A stretch of DNA of 35,639 bases, from the IMG/VR virus record IMGVR_UViG_3300010430_000264, positions 1 through 35,639 of that record. One strand, written 5' to 3'. Origin of the DNA: a virus. Below the pieces are notes generated by a model, which ran no database searches, was not told the origin of the DNA, and saw only the letters and a program-made list of their open reading frames with translations. Each line of letters starts with the position of its first letter. Position 1 is the stretch's first letter. Shown here piece after piece: positions 1 through 6,664 of this stretch. The position numbers and the translations under genes are program-made.

Positions 1-90
1 CCCTGTTCGCCCGCGAGAACTTTTTCGGAGGGTCCGTGCGGTCGGTGCGGGCGGGCGGGTCGTTCTCCTTGGGGACGCGTAAGAACAGGG
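1..90. repeat. Nested inverted repeats at left edge
   Basis: CCCTGTTC (1-8) is the exact inverse of GAACAGGG (83-90), and inside it GAGAAC (15-20) is the inverse of GTTCTC (62-67). The stretch 1-210 contains no gene I can support; it holds these repeats, the poly-G tract and the 3' flank of the spike gene. The repeats could form a cruciform or a transcript stem-loop, but no U-tract makes it a convincing terminator. Function unknown. Confidence 0.45.
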
Positions 91-104
91 AGGAGCCCTT
101 TCGT

Positions 105-144
105 GGGGGGGGGGCGGGGGAGGGGGGGGGGGGGGGGGGGGGGG
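105..144. repeat. Long homopolymeric G tract
   Basis: Ten G, one C, five G, one A and then 23 consecutive G. It lies about 65 bases beyond the spike stop codon in the direction of transcription (poly-C on the coding strand). The paralogous flank at the right end of the window has only short runs of six G at the same place, so the tract looks like a slippage expansion. Such tracts drive phase variation in some bacteria and phages, but the exact length may also be a sequencing or assembly artefact. Confidence 0.75.
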
Positions 145-193
145 TAGGACGGCCCAGGCGCTGCCTCGCGGAGCCGGGCGCGGCCTGGGCCCG

Positions 194-210
194 CCTGGGC
201 ATCGCCCAGG
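194..210 (-). terminator. Stem-loop directly after the spike stop codon
   Basis: CCTGGGC, a three-base loop and GCCCAGG form a perfect 7-bp stem touching the TAG stop of the spike gene. No U-rich tail follows on the minus strand, so it may protect the mRNA 3' end or be a weak terminator rather than an intrinsic one. Confidence 0.35.
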
Positions 211-2223
211 CTAGGCGCCGTCGTAGTAGAGCCGCACGTCGCTGAACAGGGCCTCGCTCGTGCCGTCCTTCGCGAACCTGAACTGGGCCTGGTAGACCCA
301 CGGGCCCAGGGCGGTCAGGCGCTCGGCCCGGTTGTATCCGTGGGCCGGCAAGGGTACGGCAACGTAGAGGTCGCCGGTCGTGATGGTCTGTCCGGCGCCG
401 GTGTTGTTCGTGACGGTGACGGTGACCTCGTCCTCGCCGGTGATCTCACCGCTGATCGTGCAGCCCTTCAGATCCTCTTCGTAGCGGCAGATGATGGACT
501 GGCCCAGGCCGCTGCTCGCCCCGGTCACGGCGACCACTTGCGTGTCGCTGGCCCCGTTGGCCAGGGTGCCCATAGCCCAGGACGCTACCTTGCCCGTAAG
601 CTCGGCCAGCGCCTCCTTCGGCAGATAGAAGGGGAACTCGAACGTGCCGGGCTTCCCATCCTGCGGGTTGGACTGCACCCCGTCGAAGTGCGCGAACGGG
701 GTCTGGTTCTGGTAGACGTGGCCCTGCACTCCCGTCTGCAGGTTCAGAAAGTCATGCACGTCGAGCGCGTACCGCTCGCCCACGGCCATCATCTTCGCCA
801 AGCGCAGGGCGCCGTCCTCGTGGTTCAGGTCGAACACGAGCCGGTAGTGCCCGTGCGGAAGGCCACAGAACCCCATGTACGTTTCCAGGTACTGGTCGTT
901 GCTGACGCCGGTGCGCATCCCCCAGCCGCCGGTCTTGCCGCGCACCCCGGTCACGCCTGGGCCCAGGCTGTCGGCCACGGGGGTCGGGGTGGTGATGATG
1001 CCGTTCGCATCGTCGGCGGTGTGCCGAATGAAGATCGTGGAGCCCAGCGTCCGGGCGTTCTGGCCAGCGATCGCGCTGGTCATGCCGGCCGGATAGGGAA
1101 GGTCGCCCACGGCCATGTCGTTGATCTCGCGGTGCGGGATCTTGGTCTGCGGGTTCTGCAGAAGCTCAGTCCCCGGGGCATAGTCGCTGTAGAGGTGCTG
1201 TCCCAGCTCAGAGCCCAGGCACAGCTTGATGAAGCCGGCGTCCTCGAGCGCCCGCAGCGTCGCCAGGACGTGGCGCACGGAGAAGTGGTCAGGGTACTTC
1301 TTCGTGCCGCTGGTGGTCAGCGTCACGTTCTGGTCATTGGTCCTGCGCTCGCCGTGCATCGCGACCATGCCGGACAGGCCCATCGCGAGCATTCTCATGT
1401 AGCGCCAGGTCCAGGTGCGGTCCACGTCGGCGTCGAAGTCACCGTCAGCACTCCCCAGGCCGTTGTCCAGACCCAGGTGCCAGGGCTCGGCCCCGCTCAG
1501 CGGGTCCACGGCGGTCGGATCGGTGCGGTCGCCCCTGGTGACCACCACAGAGCCCAGGTCGATGGTGTACGCATCGCCGAAGGCGTGCGGGTCATTGCAG
1601 AGCCCAGGCCGCTGGCCGAAGCCGTTCTGAAACACCACGCCGTCGCTGTTCTCGGTGGCCCACATCAGGTTCAGCGCCTCGGTGGTCGCGTTGACGATCC
1701 CGTTGGCGCCCAGGGTGCGGTCGGCAGAAGCAGGCACCAGGCCGAAGGCGTACTGGATGCCGTGCTCGCGCAGGGCCTTGACGATCTGCTCGCGGTTGGC
1801 CTTGCACCAGTCGTTCACGCCCGCATCACCGGGCTGAACGTAGGTCGGGCACTCCACGTCCAGGTAGGCCATCATTTCCGTGGGATCGACCTCGTCGAGG
1901 ATCTCCTGGTAGGTCATGGCGTCGCCGTAGCCGGTCCAGTTGCTATTGGAGTGCTGCGCGGCCTCGATGGGGATGCCCAGGGCCTTGTGCTGCCGGACCG
2001 CGTCACGGACTTGCGTGCGCAGCATCCGGTTCGTGTACGCCACCTTCGACGGGTGCGCCTCGCCCGAAGTGCGCAGGCTGTTGAAGTTGAGCACCATCGT
2101 GCAGGGGATTCGGTAGTGCCTGAACCACTTCAGGTCTGACACCTGGTCGATGCTGCCGTCATCCAGGCGCACCGCGATGTGGGGACGGGGGTCGGTGACT
2201 ACGCCTCTGGTCGCGAGCGACAT
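211..2223 (-). CDS. Tail spike / receptor-binding protein with polysaccharide-deacetylase-like N-terminus
   Basis: 670 residues. The first ~110 residues resemble the NodB polysaccharide deacetylase fold: AVRLDDG with D21-D22 in the position of the catalytic/metal aspartates, a following 'YRIPCTMVLNF' strand, and an HSNSN motif at about residue 91 where the family has HSxxH. The second histidine is replaced (N or W), so activity is uncertain. The rest is beta-rich and unrecognised, ending in EALFSDVRLYYDGA, which recurs in the partial gene at the right end of the window. The start is the ATG at 2223, preceded by AGGAGG with good spacing. A capsule- or LPS-binding spike or depolymerase is the likely role; the fold assignment is inference from motifs. 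It lies away from the other tail genes, behind two helix-turn-helix genes. Confidence 0.6.
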   Translation of the reverse strand: MSLATRGVVTDPRPHIAVRLDDGSIDQVSDLKWFRHYRIPCTMVLNFNSLRTSGEAHPSKVAYTNRMLRTQVRDAVRQHKALGIPIEAAQHSNSNWTGYGDAMTYQEILDEVDPTEMMAYLDVECPTYVQPGDAGVNDWCKANREQIVKALREHGIQYAFGLVPASADRTLGANGIVNATTEALNLMWATENSDGVVFQNGFGQRPGLCNDPHAFGDAYTIDLGSVVVTRGDRTDPTAVDPLSGAEPWHLGLDNGLGSADGDFDADVDRTWTWRYMRMLAMGLSGMVAMHGERRTNDQNVTLTTSGTKKYPDHFSVRHVLATLRALEDAGFIKLCLGSELGQHLYSDYAPGTELLQNPQTKIPHREINDMAVGDLPYPAGMTSAIAGQNARTLGSTIFIRHTADDANGIITTPTPVADSLGPGVTGVRGKTGGWGMRTGVSNDQYLETYMGFCGLPHGHYRLVFDLNHEDGALRLAKMMAVGERYALDVHDFLNLQTGVQGHVYQNQTPFAHFDGVQSNPQDGKPGTFEFPFYLPKEALAELTGKVASWAMGTLANGASDTQVVAVTGASSGLGQSIICRYEEDLKGCTISGEITGEDEVTVTVTNNTGAGQTITTGDLYVAVPLPAHGYNRAERLTALGPWVYQAQFRFAKDGTSEALFSDVRLYYDGA

Positions 2224-2283
2224 TCGGATTTCCTCCTGGATGGACCTGCTCCTGATACGGCGGCAGGGTGCGCTCGCGGGCCG

Positions 2284-2610
2284 CTACTGTCGCGGGGATT
2301 CTTCCCCTATCGGCGCACGGGGCAGGACCACTGACAGGCCCCGGATGAACGAGCCGAACGGCAAGCCCAGGCGGGCCATCATGCGGTGATACACCTGGAG
2401 CGTGACCCCGTGGTCCTCGTTGCGAAGGCCCCGGTAGGTCTTGGCGGCGATGCCCAGGATGCGGGCGTGCTCTGTGAGGGATCTTCCGTAGTTCGATTCC
2501 ATGTGTCTGCCCAGGGCGCCGCCGTCGAGCGGGCCGTCCTGGGGCCCCAGTTCCTCAACAGTCACCAGCTCCAGGCGCAGGTCTACGCGAACAGTTCCAG
2601 GGCCAGCCAT
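2284..2610 (-). CDS. Helix-turn-helix (XRE-like) regulator
   Basis: 108 residues. Residues about 37-92 look like a Cro/CI-type helix-turn-helix: SLTEHARILGIAAKTYRGLRN is followed by a helix ending LGLPFGSFIRGL. The N-terminal ~35 residues are unassigned. ATG at 2610 has GGAGG four bases upstream. It is the last gene of the unit started by the promoter near 4.8 kb and follows another small helix-turn-helix gene, so the pair may form a regulatory switch. Its 3' end carries one copy of a 22-bp sequence that recurs at 30688-30709. Target unknown. Confidence 0.6.
   Translation of the reverse strand: MAGPGTVRVDLRLELVTVEELGPQDGPLDGGALGRHMESNYGRSLTEHARILGIAAKTYRGLRNEDHGVTLQVYHRMMARLGLPFGSFIRGLSVVLPRAPIGEESPRQ
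2289..2310. repeat. 22-bp direct repeat, copy A
   Basis: Identical over 22 bases to 30688-30709. It contains GGGGATTCTTCCCC, which can fold as a 5-bp stem with a four-base loop. This copy lies about 65 bases upstream of the spike start codon, within the 3' end of the helix-turn-helix gene. The other copy lies about 50 bases upstream of the 190-residue head gene. Both therefore precede a late structural gene, which suggests a shared regulatory or RNA-processing element. Confidence 0.75.
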
Positions 2611-2631
2611 CAGTCCTCCGGGGACGGGGAA

Positions 2632-2659
2632 GGGGGCCGGGCTATGCTGCCCGACCCCC
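2632..2659 (-). other. Intercistronic stem-loop
   Basis: GGGGG, a mispair, CGGGC, a six-base loop, GCCCG, a mispair and CCCCC form an 11-position stem in the gap between the two helix-turn-helix genes. On the transcribed strand the mispair is a U-G wobble. No U-tract follows, so an attenuator or mRNA stability element fits better than a full terminator. Confidence 0.5.
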
Positions 2660-2695
2660 GACTCTGCGACTGCTCGGCAAGCAAGCGCCAGCAGC

Positions 2696-2914
2696 CTAAC
2701 CTTCCAGCAGGATGTCGTCCACCTTGACCTTCAGCACCCTGGCCCAGCGCCGGGCCCGGTCACGCGACCAGCCTGGAGCTCTCATCGCGTTGGTCACGCT
2801 CGAGCGGCCGGCAAGGCCCAGGCGGCGGGCCAGTTCGGTCGGCCCGATGTCCAGGTCGATCATCGCCTGGTGGATGACCACCAGGTTGGGGCGCTTGCCC
2901 TTCGTGTTCGCCAT
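2696..2914 (-). CDS. Small helix-turn-helix (Cro/CI-like) DNA-binding protein
   Basis: 72 residues, essentially one helix-turn-helix domain: NLVVIHQAMIDLDIGPTELARRLGL is followed by the recognition helix region SSVTNAMRAP and a helix ending LKVKVDDILLEG, the typical end of XRE-type phage repressors and Cro proteins. The start ATG overlaps the TGA of the preceding gene (TGATG), so translation is coupled. It could bind the inverted repeat inside the two early promoters at 4.8 and 6.55 kb or the palindrome at 13.94 kb; that link is inference. Confidence 0.7.
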   Translation of the reverse strand: MANTKGKRPNLVVIHQAMIDLDIGPTELARRLGLAGRSSVTNAMRAPGWSRDRARRWARVLKVKVDDILLEG

Positions 2915-3561
2915 CAGTTTGCCTCCCGGATCACGGTGATGCGGCCCGGCCAGTCCCGCACGATGGTGCCGGGCAGGTGGATGACATACTGCACGCCCAC
3001 TCGCGGGCTCAGCGGGCGCTCCTCGCCTTCCCAGCAGTCCAGGTCACAGAGCACGGTCATGGTATTGGCCTCGCCGTGCAGGGCCAGTACGGTGCCCTCG
3101 ATCCAGCAGTCAGGGCGGCCGGTGCCGACGCGGTCGAAGTCCTGGCACCGTACCGTCATGCCCTCGCGGATCTCCGGCGGTGTGGCGGGGGTGTCGGCTC
3201 GCTGCCCTGCGCCGGCCTGGTAGGCCCGCTCCCGGGCTTCGGCCTGCTTCGCCCTGGCCTTGCCGGGCGTCTCCTGGGCGGGCACCAGGGCGGCGATGGT
3301 GCGCTCAGCGATGGACAGGCACTTGGAGCAGGTGACCTGCTCGCGGATGTCGCCCAGGTGCGTGCCGCCGATCCACGTCCCCATCCGGATCGCCCAGTCC
3401 GCGCGGTCGCCGGCCGTGCGGGTGATCGTGCCGCATCCACTGCGGCGCAGCTTGGTCCGCATCCACTGCTGGTCCAGCTTCCTGGGGACCATCCAGTGCG
3501 TGAACTTCCCGCCCACTGTCTTGTCCTTGCGTCCGCCGGTGCCGTTGCTCTTGCTCGTCAT
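2914..3561 (-). CDS. Hypothetical protein with a CxxC pair
   Basis: 215 residues, not recognised. It is basic at the N-terminus, has VTCSKCL near residue 77 (a half zinc-binding site) and a helical, Ala/Arg/Glu-rich middle. The C-terminal ~80 residues (REGMTVRCQDF...TVLALHGEANTMTVLCDLDCWEG) look like a small beta-barrel such as an SH3- or KOW-like module. The start at 3561 follows the CACAGGAGACGAGACC ribosome site shared by several genes here and the hairpin at 3587-3611. Middle gene of the 4758-2284 unit. Confidence 0.7.
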   Translation of the reverse strand: MTSKSNGTGGRKDKTVGGKFTHWMVPRKLDQQWMRTKLRRSGCGTITRTAGDRADWAIRMGTWIGGTHLGDIREQVTCSKCLSIAERTIAALVPAQETPGKARAKQAEARERAYQAGAGQRADTPATPPEIREGMTVRCQDFDRVGTGRPDCWIEGTVLALHGEANTMTVLCDLDCWEGEERPLSPRVGVQYVIHLPGTIVRDWPGRITVIREAN

Positions 3562-3586
3562 GGTCTCGTCTCCTGTGCAGGTGGTC

Positions 3587-3611
3587 GGCCCGGGGGCGAA
3601 TCCCCCGGGCC
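3587..3611 (-). promoter_or_regulatory. Repeated intergenic hairpin + leader, copy 1
   Basis: GGCCCGGGGG and CCCCCGGGCC form a perfect 10-bp stem with a five-base loop. On the minus strand it is followed by a conserved ~25-base leader containing CACAGGAGACGAGACC and then the ATG at 3561. Nearly identical hairpin-leader units precede the genes starting at 4136 and 5391. Likely a processing, stability or translation-control element. Confidence 0.7.
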
Positions 3612-3623
3612 ATCGTGGGGCGG

Positions 3624-4136
3624 TCAGGCGCTGACGTGGGCCAGCTGGTGCAGCAGCCCGTCAACGTCGTGCGAGTCGCGGACGTGGTTGTCCGCTTCCG
3701 TGGTCGCCATGTACTGGCGGGACCGTCCATCCCAGCCGGCGAACAGGCCCTTGATGCTGGTGCCCTCAACCGGGCGCATCGCGTCGTCGCCAGCCTCGCG
3801 GCTCTTCGCGATGGCCGACTCCACCGGGGCCCGCAGGCGCTCGCGGCGGGTGTCCAGGGCGTCCATCGAGTAGTGCGCGTTGATGAACAGGTTACCGCCG
3901 CTCAGGATGTCGTGCGTGATCTCACACCGGCGCACCTGCTGCTGCCCTTCCGCGATCTCGCGGATCGGTGCCAGGTCCAGGTCGGGATCCTTCACGGTCA
4001 CGTTGATGCTGCTCCCCATCGAGTAGCGGTGGATGCGCACGCTCACCTGGCGCGGCTTGATGTCGAAGCGGGCCCGCAGCTGGTCGCGGATCGTCTCGGC
4101 GGCAACGGCGGTGCGGTCATTGATCTTGCTGGTCAT
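3624..4136 (-). CDS. Hypothetical protein, possible LPD29-like domain
   Basis: 170 residues. The first ~100 residues (IRDQLRARF, then VSVRIHRYSMGSSINVTVKDP and IREIAEGQQ) resemble the small alpha/beta 'large polyvalent protein associated' domain LPD29, which is common in phages and mobile elements and has no established biochemical role. The C-terminal part contains SIKGLFAGWDGRSRQYMATTEADNHVRD and is unassigned. It is preceded by the conserved hairpin-leader module and a strong ribosome site. The domain match is from memory and moderate. Confidence 0.65.
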   Translation of the reverse strand: MTSKINDRTAVAAETIRDQLRARFDIKPRQVSVRIHRYSMGSSINVTVKDPDLDLAPIREIAEGQQQVRRCEITHDILSGGNLFINAHYSMDALDTRRERLRAPVESAIAKSREAGDDAMRPVEGTSIKGLFAGWDGRSRQYMATTEADNHVRDSHDVDGLLHQLAHVSA

Positions 4137-4161
4137 GGTCTCGTCTCCTGTGCAGGTGGTC

Positions 4162-4186
4162 GGCCCGGGAGCGAATCCCCCGGGCC
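4162..4186 (-). promoter_or_regulatory. Repeated intergenic hairpin + leader, copy 2
   Basis: Same element as at 3587-3611 with a single A-C mispair in the 10-bp stem; the loop CGAAT is identical. It precedes the gene starting at 4136 and follows the stop of the 185-residue gene by about 15 bases. Confidence 0.7.
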
Positions 4187-4200
4187 TGTCGGTCGTCGGC

Positions 4201-4758
4201 CTAGAGTTCGGTCAGCAGGTCGCGCTGGCTCCGGAAGATGTTGATGTACTCGATCATGTCGCTGGCGTGCTTCCCGTAGATCCGGGCGTCCTGCTGGGTC
4301 ACGCCGTAGTCCGCATCCAGGACGCTCTCGCGCAACTCGTCGGCGTGGTCGGCCATGATCGTGAGCAGCTTCTCAAGCTGGGCCAGCTGGTGCGCCGCCT
4401 GGTCACGGATCCCGTCTTCGGCGGTGGGCTTCGGGTCGGTGGCCAGCTGGCCACGGGCGGCCAGGCGCAGCTGAGTGTAGTCCACGCTATCGTAGTCGTT
4501 CTGCGGCATGGAGTAGAAGGTGGTCGGCGTGCCGTTGATCTCGGTGTGCTCGACGCGGACCAGGCCATCCTCGCGCAGCCGGGCGATGCAGCCGCCCAGG
4601 CTGGTAGGGCCGCCGGCCGCGCCGTACAGGTCGGTGTCGCCCACGTCGGTGAAGTGCGGCTCGTAGAGTCCGTCAGCGATGGCGGCGAGCACGGCGGCGC
4701 TCTTGGCGGGCAGGTTCTTGGCGGCTTCGTTCAGGCTGGTCAGGTTCGCGGTGGTCAT
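4201..4758 (-). CDS. Hypothetical early protein with winged-helix-like N-terminus
   Basis: 185 residues. The start is the ATG at 4758, because the repeated CAGGAGACGAGACA ribosome site lies directly upstream; an in-frame GTG at 4821 has no such site and would lie in the promoter leader. Residues about 1-80 (LPAKSAAVLAAIADGLYEP, then TSLGGCIARLREDGLVRVEH and a short beta hairpin) have the layout of a winged helix that tests for a rule such as 'L..LxxxGLV'. The remainder is helical. First gene of the unit driven by the promoter at 4813-4840. Role unknown; an early regulator is possible. Confidence 0.7.
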   Translation of the reverse strand: MTTANLTSLNEAAKNLPAKSAAVLAAIADGLYEPHFTDVGDTDLYGAAGGPTSLGGCIARLREDGLVRVEHTEINGTPTTFYSMPQNDYDSVDYTQLRLAARGQLATDPKPTAEDGIRDQAAHQLAQLEKLLTIMADHADELRESVLDADYGVTQQDARIYGKHASDMIEYINIFRSQRDLLTEL

Positions 4759-4812
4759 TGTCTCGTCTCCTGTGCTGGTGTCGGCCTGGGGCCCTTCCCC
4801 TGGCGCCCCGTA

Positions 4813-4840
4813 AACGTACACTAATATGGTACGCGCACAA
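4813..4840 (-). promoter_or_regulatory. Early promoter P1 with embedded inverted repeat
   Basis: On the minus strand TTGTGC (4835-4840) and TACGTT (4813-4818) are separated by 16 bases and fit -35 and -10 boxes loosely. Between and overlapping them, CGTAC (4815-4819) and GTACG (4829-4833) form an inverted repeat spaced by nine bases, which is operator-like. It sits just after a terminator and before the gene starting at 4758, and is almost identical to 6534-6561. The promoter call rests on position, duplication and boxes, not on a known consensus for this host. Confidence 0.55.
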
Positions 4841-4852
4841 CCCTCCGGGACG

Positions 4853-4896
4853 AGAAAACCTGAAGAAAACGAAGGGGGCCCCGAAAGGCCCCCTTC
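4853..4896 (-). terminator. Rho-independent terminator after the 5391-4984 gene
   Basis: GAAGGGGGCC (4871-4880), a six-base loop and GGCCCCCTTC (4887-4896) make a perfect 10-bp stem. On the minus strand it is followed by GTTTTCTTCAGGTTTTC. It ends the 6481-4984 unit. Confidence 0.8.
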
Positions 4897-4939
4897 CTGC
4901 CCGGTTCGGCTACTCTCCGGGGCAGTGCGTTGTCGGCCT

Positions 4940-4970
4940 GGGCGGGGGCCCCAGCACAGAACCCCCGCCC
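4940..4970 (-). other. Stem-loop in the 3' region of the 5391-4984 gene unit
   Basis: GGGCGGGGG and CCCCCGCCC form a perfect 9-bp stem with a 13-base loop, between the stop codon at 4984 and the terminator. A hairpin occupies the equivalent place at 6632-6664, and the two neighbourhoods share a 20-base identical stretch (4964-4983 and 6655-6674). Confidence 0.6.
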
Positions 4971-4983
4971 GGCCGGGCCCGGG

Positions 4984-5391
4984 CTACCCCCGGAAGCTCG
5001 CGACGGTGCACAGCTGGCAAGGCTGGGGGTCGTGGTCCAGGTGCGCGGTGTCCCAGTGAATCGCCCCGTCGAGCCCGCTGACCCAGCAGCCCAGGACGTC
5101 AGGGTCGGACGGCAGCGGGACGGCGTGGATGTGCACGTCCAGGTGGTCCAGGCAAGCGGCGACCGAAGGCCGCTTCTGGCCGCTGACGCTGGGGCTCCAG
5201 TTCGCCCTCATGTTCCGGATCGCCTCCTGGCGGGTCTTGCCACGTCCCCAGCAGAGCGGGCCCACGGCGATGAACTCGTGGTCGATGATGACCTGGCGCA
5301 GCTGGTCCTGGATCACGGCGGCCGGTGTGGCCTCCTGCTGCTCGAGCTGGTGCGCCCTGGCGCTCATGCTCATGCGGTCTTGGTCTGCCAT
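4984..5391 (-). CDS. Hypothetical early protein
   Basis: 135 residues, not recognised. It starts with a helical, Gln/Glu-rich segment, then contains a region (VIIDHEFIAVGPLCWGRGKTRQEAIRNMRANW) that could be an alpha/beta fold of the HicB-like or dsRNA-binding-like type. It ends CQLCTVASF, with a CxxC. The ATG at 5391 follows TCCTGTGCAGG-type leader and the conserved hairpin. Last gene of its unit, closed by the terminator at 4853-4896. Confidence 0.65.
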   Translation of the reverse strand: MADQDRMSMSARAHQLEQQEATPAAVIQDQLRQVIIDHEFIAVGPLCWGRGKTRQEAIRNMRANWSPSVSGQKRPSVAACLDHLDVHIHAVPLPSDPDVLGCWVSGLDGAIHWDTAHLDHDPQPCQLCTVASFRG

Positions 5392-5417
5392 TGTCTTGTC
5401 CTCCTGTGCAGGCGGTC

Positions 5418-5442
5418 GGCCCGGGAGCGAATCCCCCGGGCC
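5418..5442 (-). promoter_or_regulatory. Repeated intergenic hairpin + leader, copy 3
   Basis: Same stem-loop as at 4162-4186 including the A-C mispair and CGAAT loop. It lies between the stop at 5455 and the start at 5391. The three copies show that the element belongs to the gap between genes and not to a particular gene family. Confidence 0.7.
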
Positions 5443-5454
5443 CTGATCGGCTGT

Positions 5455-6255
5455 CTAGTCCCGGCCGCTGGCGGGAACCTCGTCATAGGCGCACCGCTCG
5501 ATGGCGACGCGGAGCGCGGCATAGAGAGCGCAGTGCACGGTCACGCGGCTGGTCCCCTGGACGTGCCCCTCGACCGCGCGGTCACTGAGCGAGCGGTGCA
5601 GGCGGATCTCGTCCACCAGCTGGTCGCGAGTCTGAAGGCTGCGGCTGAACTTCATCCGGCGCGTGAGGTGCGACTTCAGCAGGGCCGGGCTCCAGTTGTC
5701 GGCCTGGGCAGAGTTCTCCAGGCGGCCGGCGATGCGGCAGCACTCGCGGACCAGGGCGTGGCCGGTGAGCGGACCCAGGTCGCTGACATCCACAACCGTG
5801 TCCGTGCGAGCGGTGCGGCGCGAAAGCTCCAGCACCAGGACGGCCTTCCGATCCAGGGCGTCGGCCCGGCGCTCTTCGGCGGCGGCCAGATAGTAGTGGT
5901 CGGTGGTCTGGTCGATGATCCAGTTCAGGTGCTCAAGCTCGTCGCTGATGTCGCCCGCGTTCATGCTCGCGGGGTCGGGGGTGTCGCCATCGGCCAGGCG
6001 CTTGATGTCGATCTGCACCGGCGCGTCCTGGAGGTCGTGGATCGCGTACACCTCGTTCAGAACATCCCGGCCGCGCTCGGTGCAGTCGGTCGAGAAGCTG
6101 GAGTAGCGAGCGCCCAGGCCGTCGCCGGTCGCGCAGACCGTGCCCAGCACAGCCTGGGCCACGTCGCCGGCAGCCTTGAAGCGGTAACCGTTGGTCGCGA
6201 TGGTGACGGTGATCGTGTTGCTCGGGTCGTTGCTGTTGATGATGGCGGTGGTCAT
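5455..6255 (-). CDS. Hypothetical early protein
   Basis: 266 residues, not recognised. The N-terminus (TAIINSNDPSNTITVTIATNGYRF) looks beta-stranded; the remainder is mostly helical, with HLNWIIDQTTDHYYLAAAEERRADALDRKAVLVLEL as a probable long helix. It has two cysteines together (VRECCR) but no metal site I can assign. ATG at 6255 has CAGGAGACGAAACA upstream. Second gene of the P2 unit. Confidence 0.7.
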   Translation of the reverse strand: MTTAIINSNDPSNTITVTIATNGYRFKAAGDVAQAVLGTVCATGDGLGARYSSFSTDCTERGRDVLNEVYAIHDLQDAPVQIDIKRLADGDTPDPASMNAGDISDELEHLNWIIDQTTDHYYLAAAEERRADALDRKAVLVLELSRRTARTDTVVDVSDLGPLTGHALVRECCRIAGRLENSAQADNWSPALLKSHLTRRMKFSRSLQTRDQLVDEIRLHRSLSDRAVEGHVQGTSRVTVHCALYAALRVAIERCAYDEVPASGRD

Positions 6256-6277
6256 TGTTTCGTCTCCTGTGCTGGGT

Positions 6278-6481
6278 CTAGCGGTTGGTCGCGGCGGCGC
6301 GGGCGAGCTTGTAGGAAGTCACGGACTTGCTGACGATAGTCGCGCTGTGGCTCACGGCGGGCAGCTTGCACAGCTGGGCCAGGGCCAGGTCGGCGTCATG
6401 CAGGTCGCAGCGGTTGCCAGCCTTCAGGCTCTTGGTCGTGCTGCGAAGGATCGTGATGGCTTCGGCGGTCGTCCAGTTCAT
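6278..6481 (-). CDS. Small hypothetical early protein
   Basis: 67 residues, mostly helical and basic, not recognised. It is the first gene behind promoter P2 and has a good ribosome site (CGGGAGAGAGACG) before the ATG at 6481. Position and codon pattern support a real gene; function unknown. Confidence 0.65.
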   Translation of the reverse strand: MNWTTAEAITILRSTTKSLKAGNRCDLHDADLALAQLCKLPAVSHSATIVSKSVTSYKLARAAATNR

Positions 6482-6533
6482 CGTCTCTCTCCCGTGCTGG
6501 TGTTGCCTGGGGCCCTTCCCCTGGCGCCCCCCT

Positions 6534-6561
6534 AACGTACACTAATACGGTACGCGCACAA
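6534..6561 (-). promoter_or_regulatory. Early promoter P2 with embedded inverted repeat
   Basis: Near-identical to P1: TTGTGC (6556-6561), 16-base spacer, TACGTT (6534-6539), with CGTAC (6536-6540) and GTACG (6550-6554) as an inverted repeat. The only change inside the element is one base in the centre of the repeat. It follows the terminator of the IbrB-like gene and precedes the gene starting at 6481. Confidence 0.55.
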
Positions 6562-6571
6562 CCCCCGAACA

Positions 6572-6605
6572 TGAAGAAAAGCGGGGCCCCCCGGAAGGGG
6601 CCCCG
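6572..6605 (-). terminator. Rho-independent terminator after the ParB/IbrAB operon
   Basis: CGGGGCCCC (6582-6590), a six-base loop and GGGGCCCCG (6597-6605) form a perfect 9-bp stem, followed on the minus strand by CTTTTCTTC. It closes the long operon that starts at 13885. Confidence 0.75.
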
Positions 6606-6631
6606 AATCGGTGGGTTCGCGGTAGGTTGAT

Positions 6632-6664
6632 GCCGGGCGGGCTACCATGCCCCACCCGCCCGGC
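6632..6664 (-). other. Stem-loop downstream of the IbrB-like gene
   Basis: GCCGGGCGGG and CCCGCCCGGC form a perfect 10-bp stem with a 13-base loop, in the 110-base gap between the IbrB-like stop codon and the terminator. It may protect the operon mRNA 3' end. Confidence 0.55.

Noticed and set aside
340-2139. 599-codon plus-strand frame opposite the spike gene
   Set aside because: Shadow frame; the minus-strand spike has a proper ribosome site, start and a C-terminus shared with the paralogue.
3559-6485. CRISPR-like array suggested by repeated units in the gaps
   Set aside because: The repeats are 0.5 to 1.3 kb apart, contain ribosome sites and hairpins, and separate genes; there are no regular short spacers and no cas genes.
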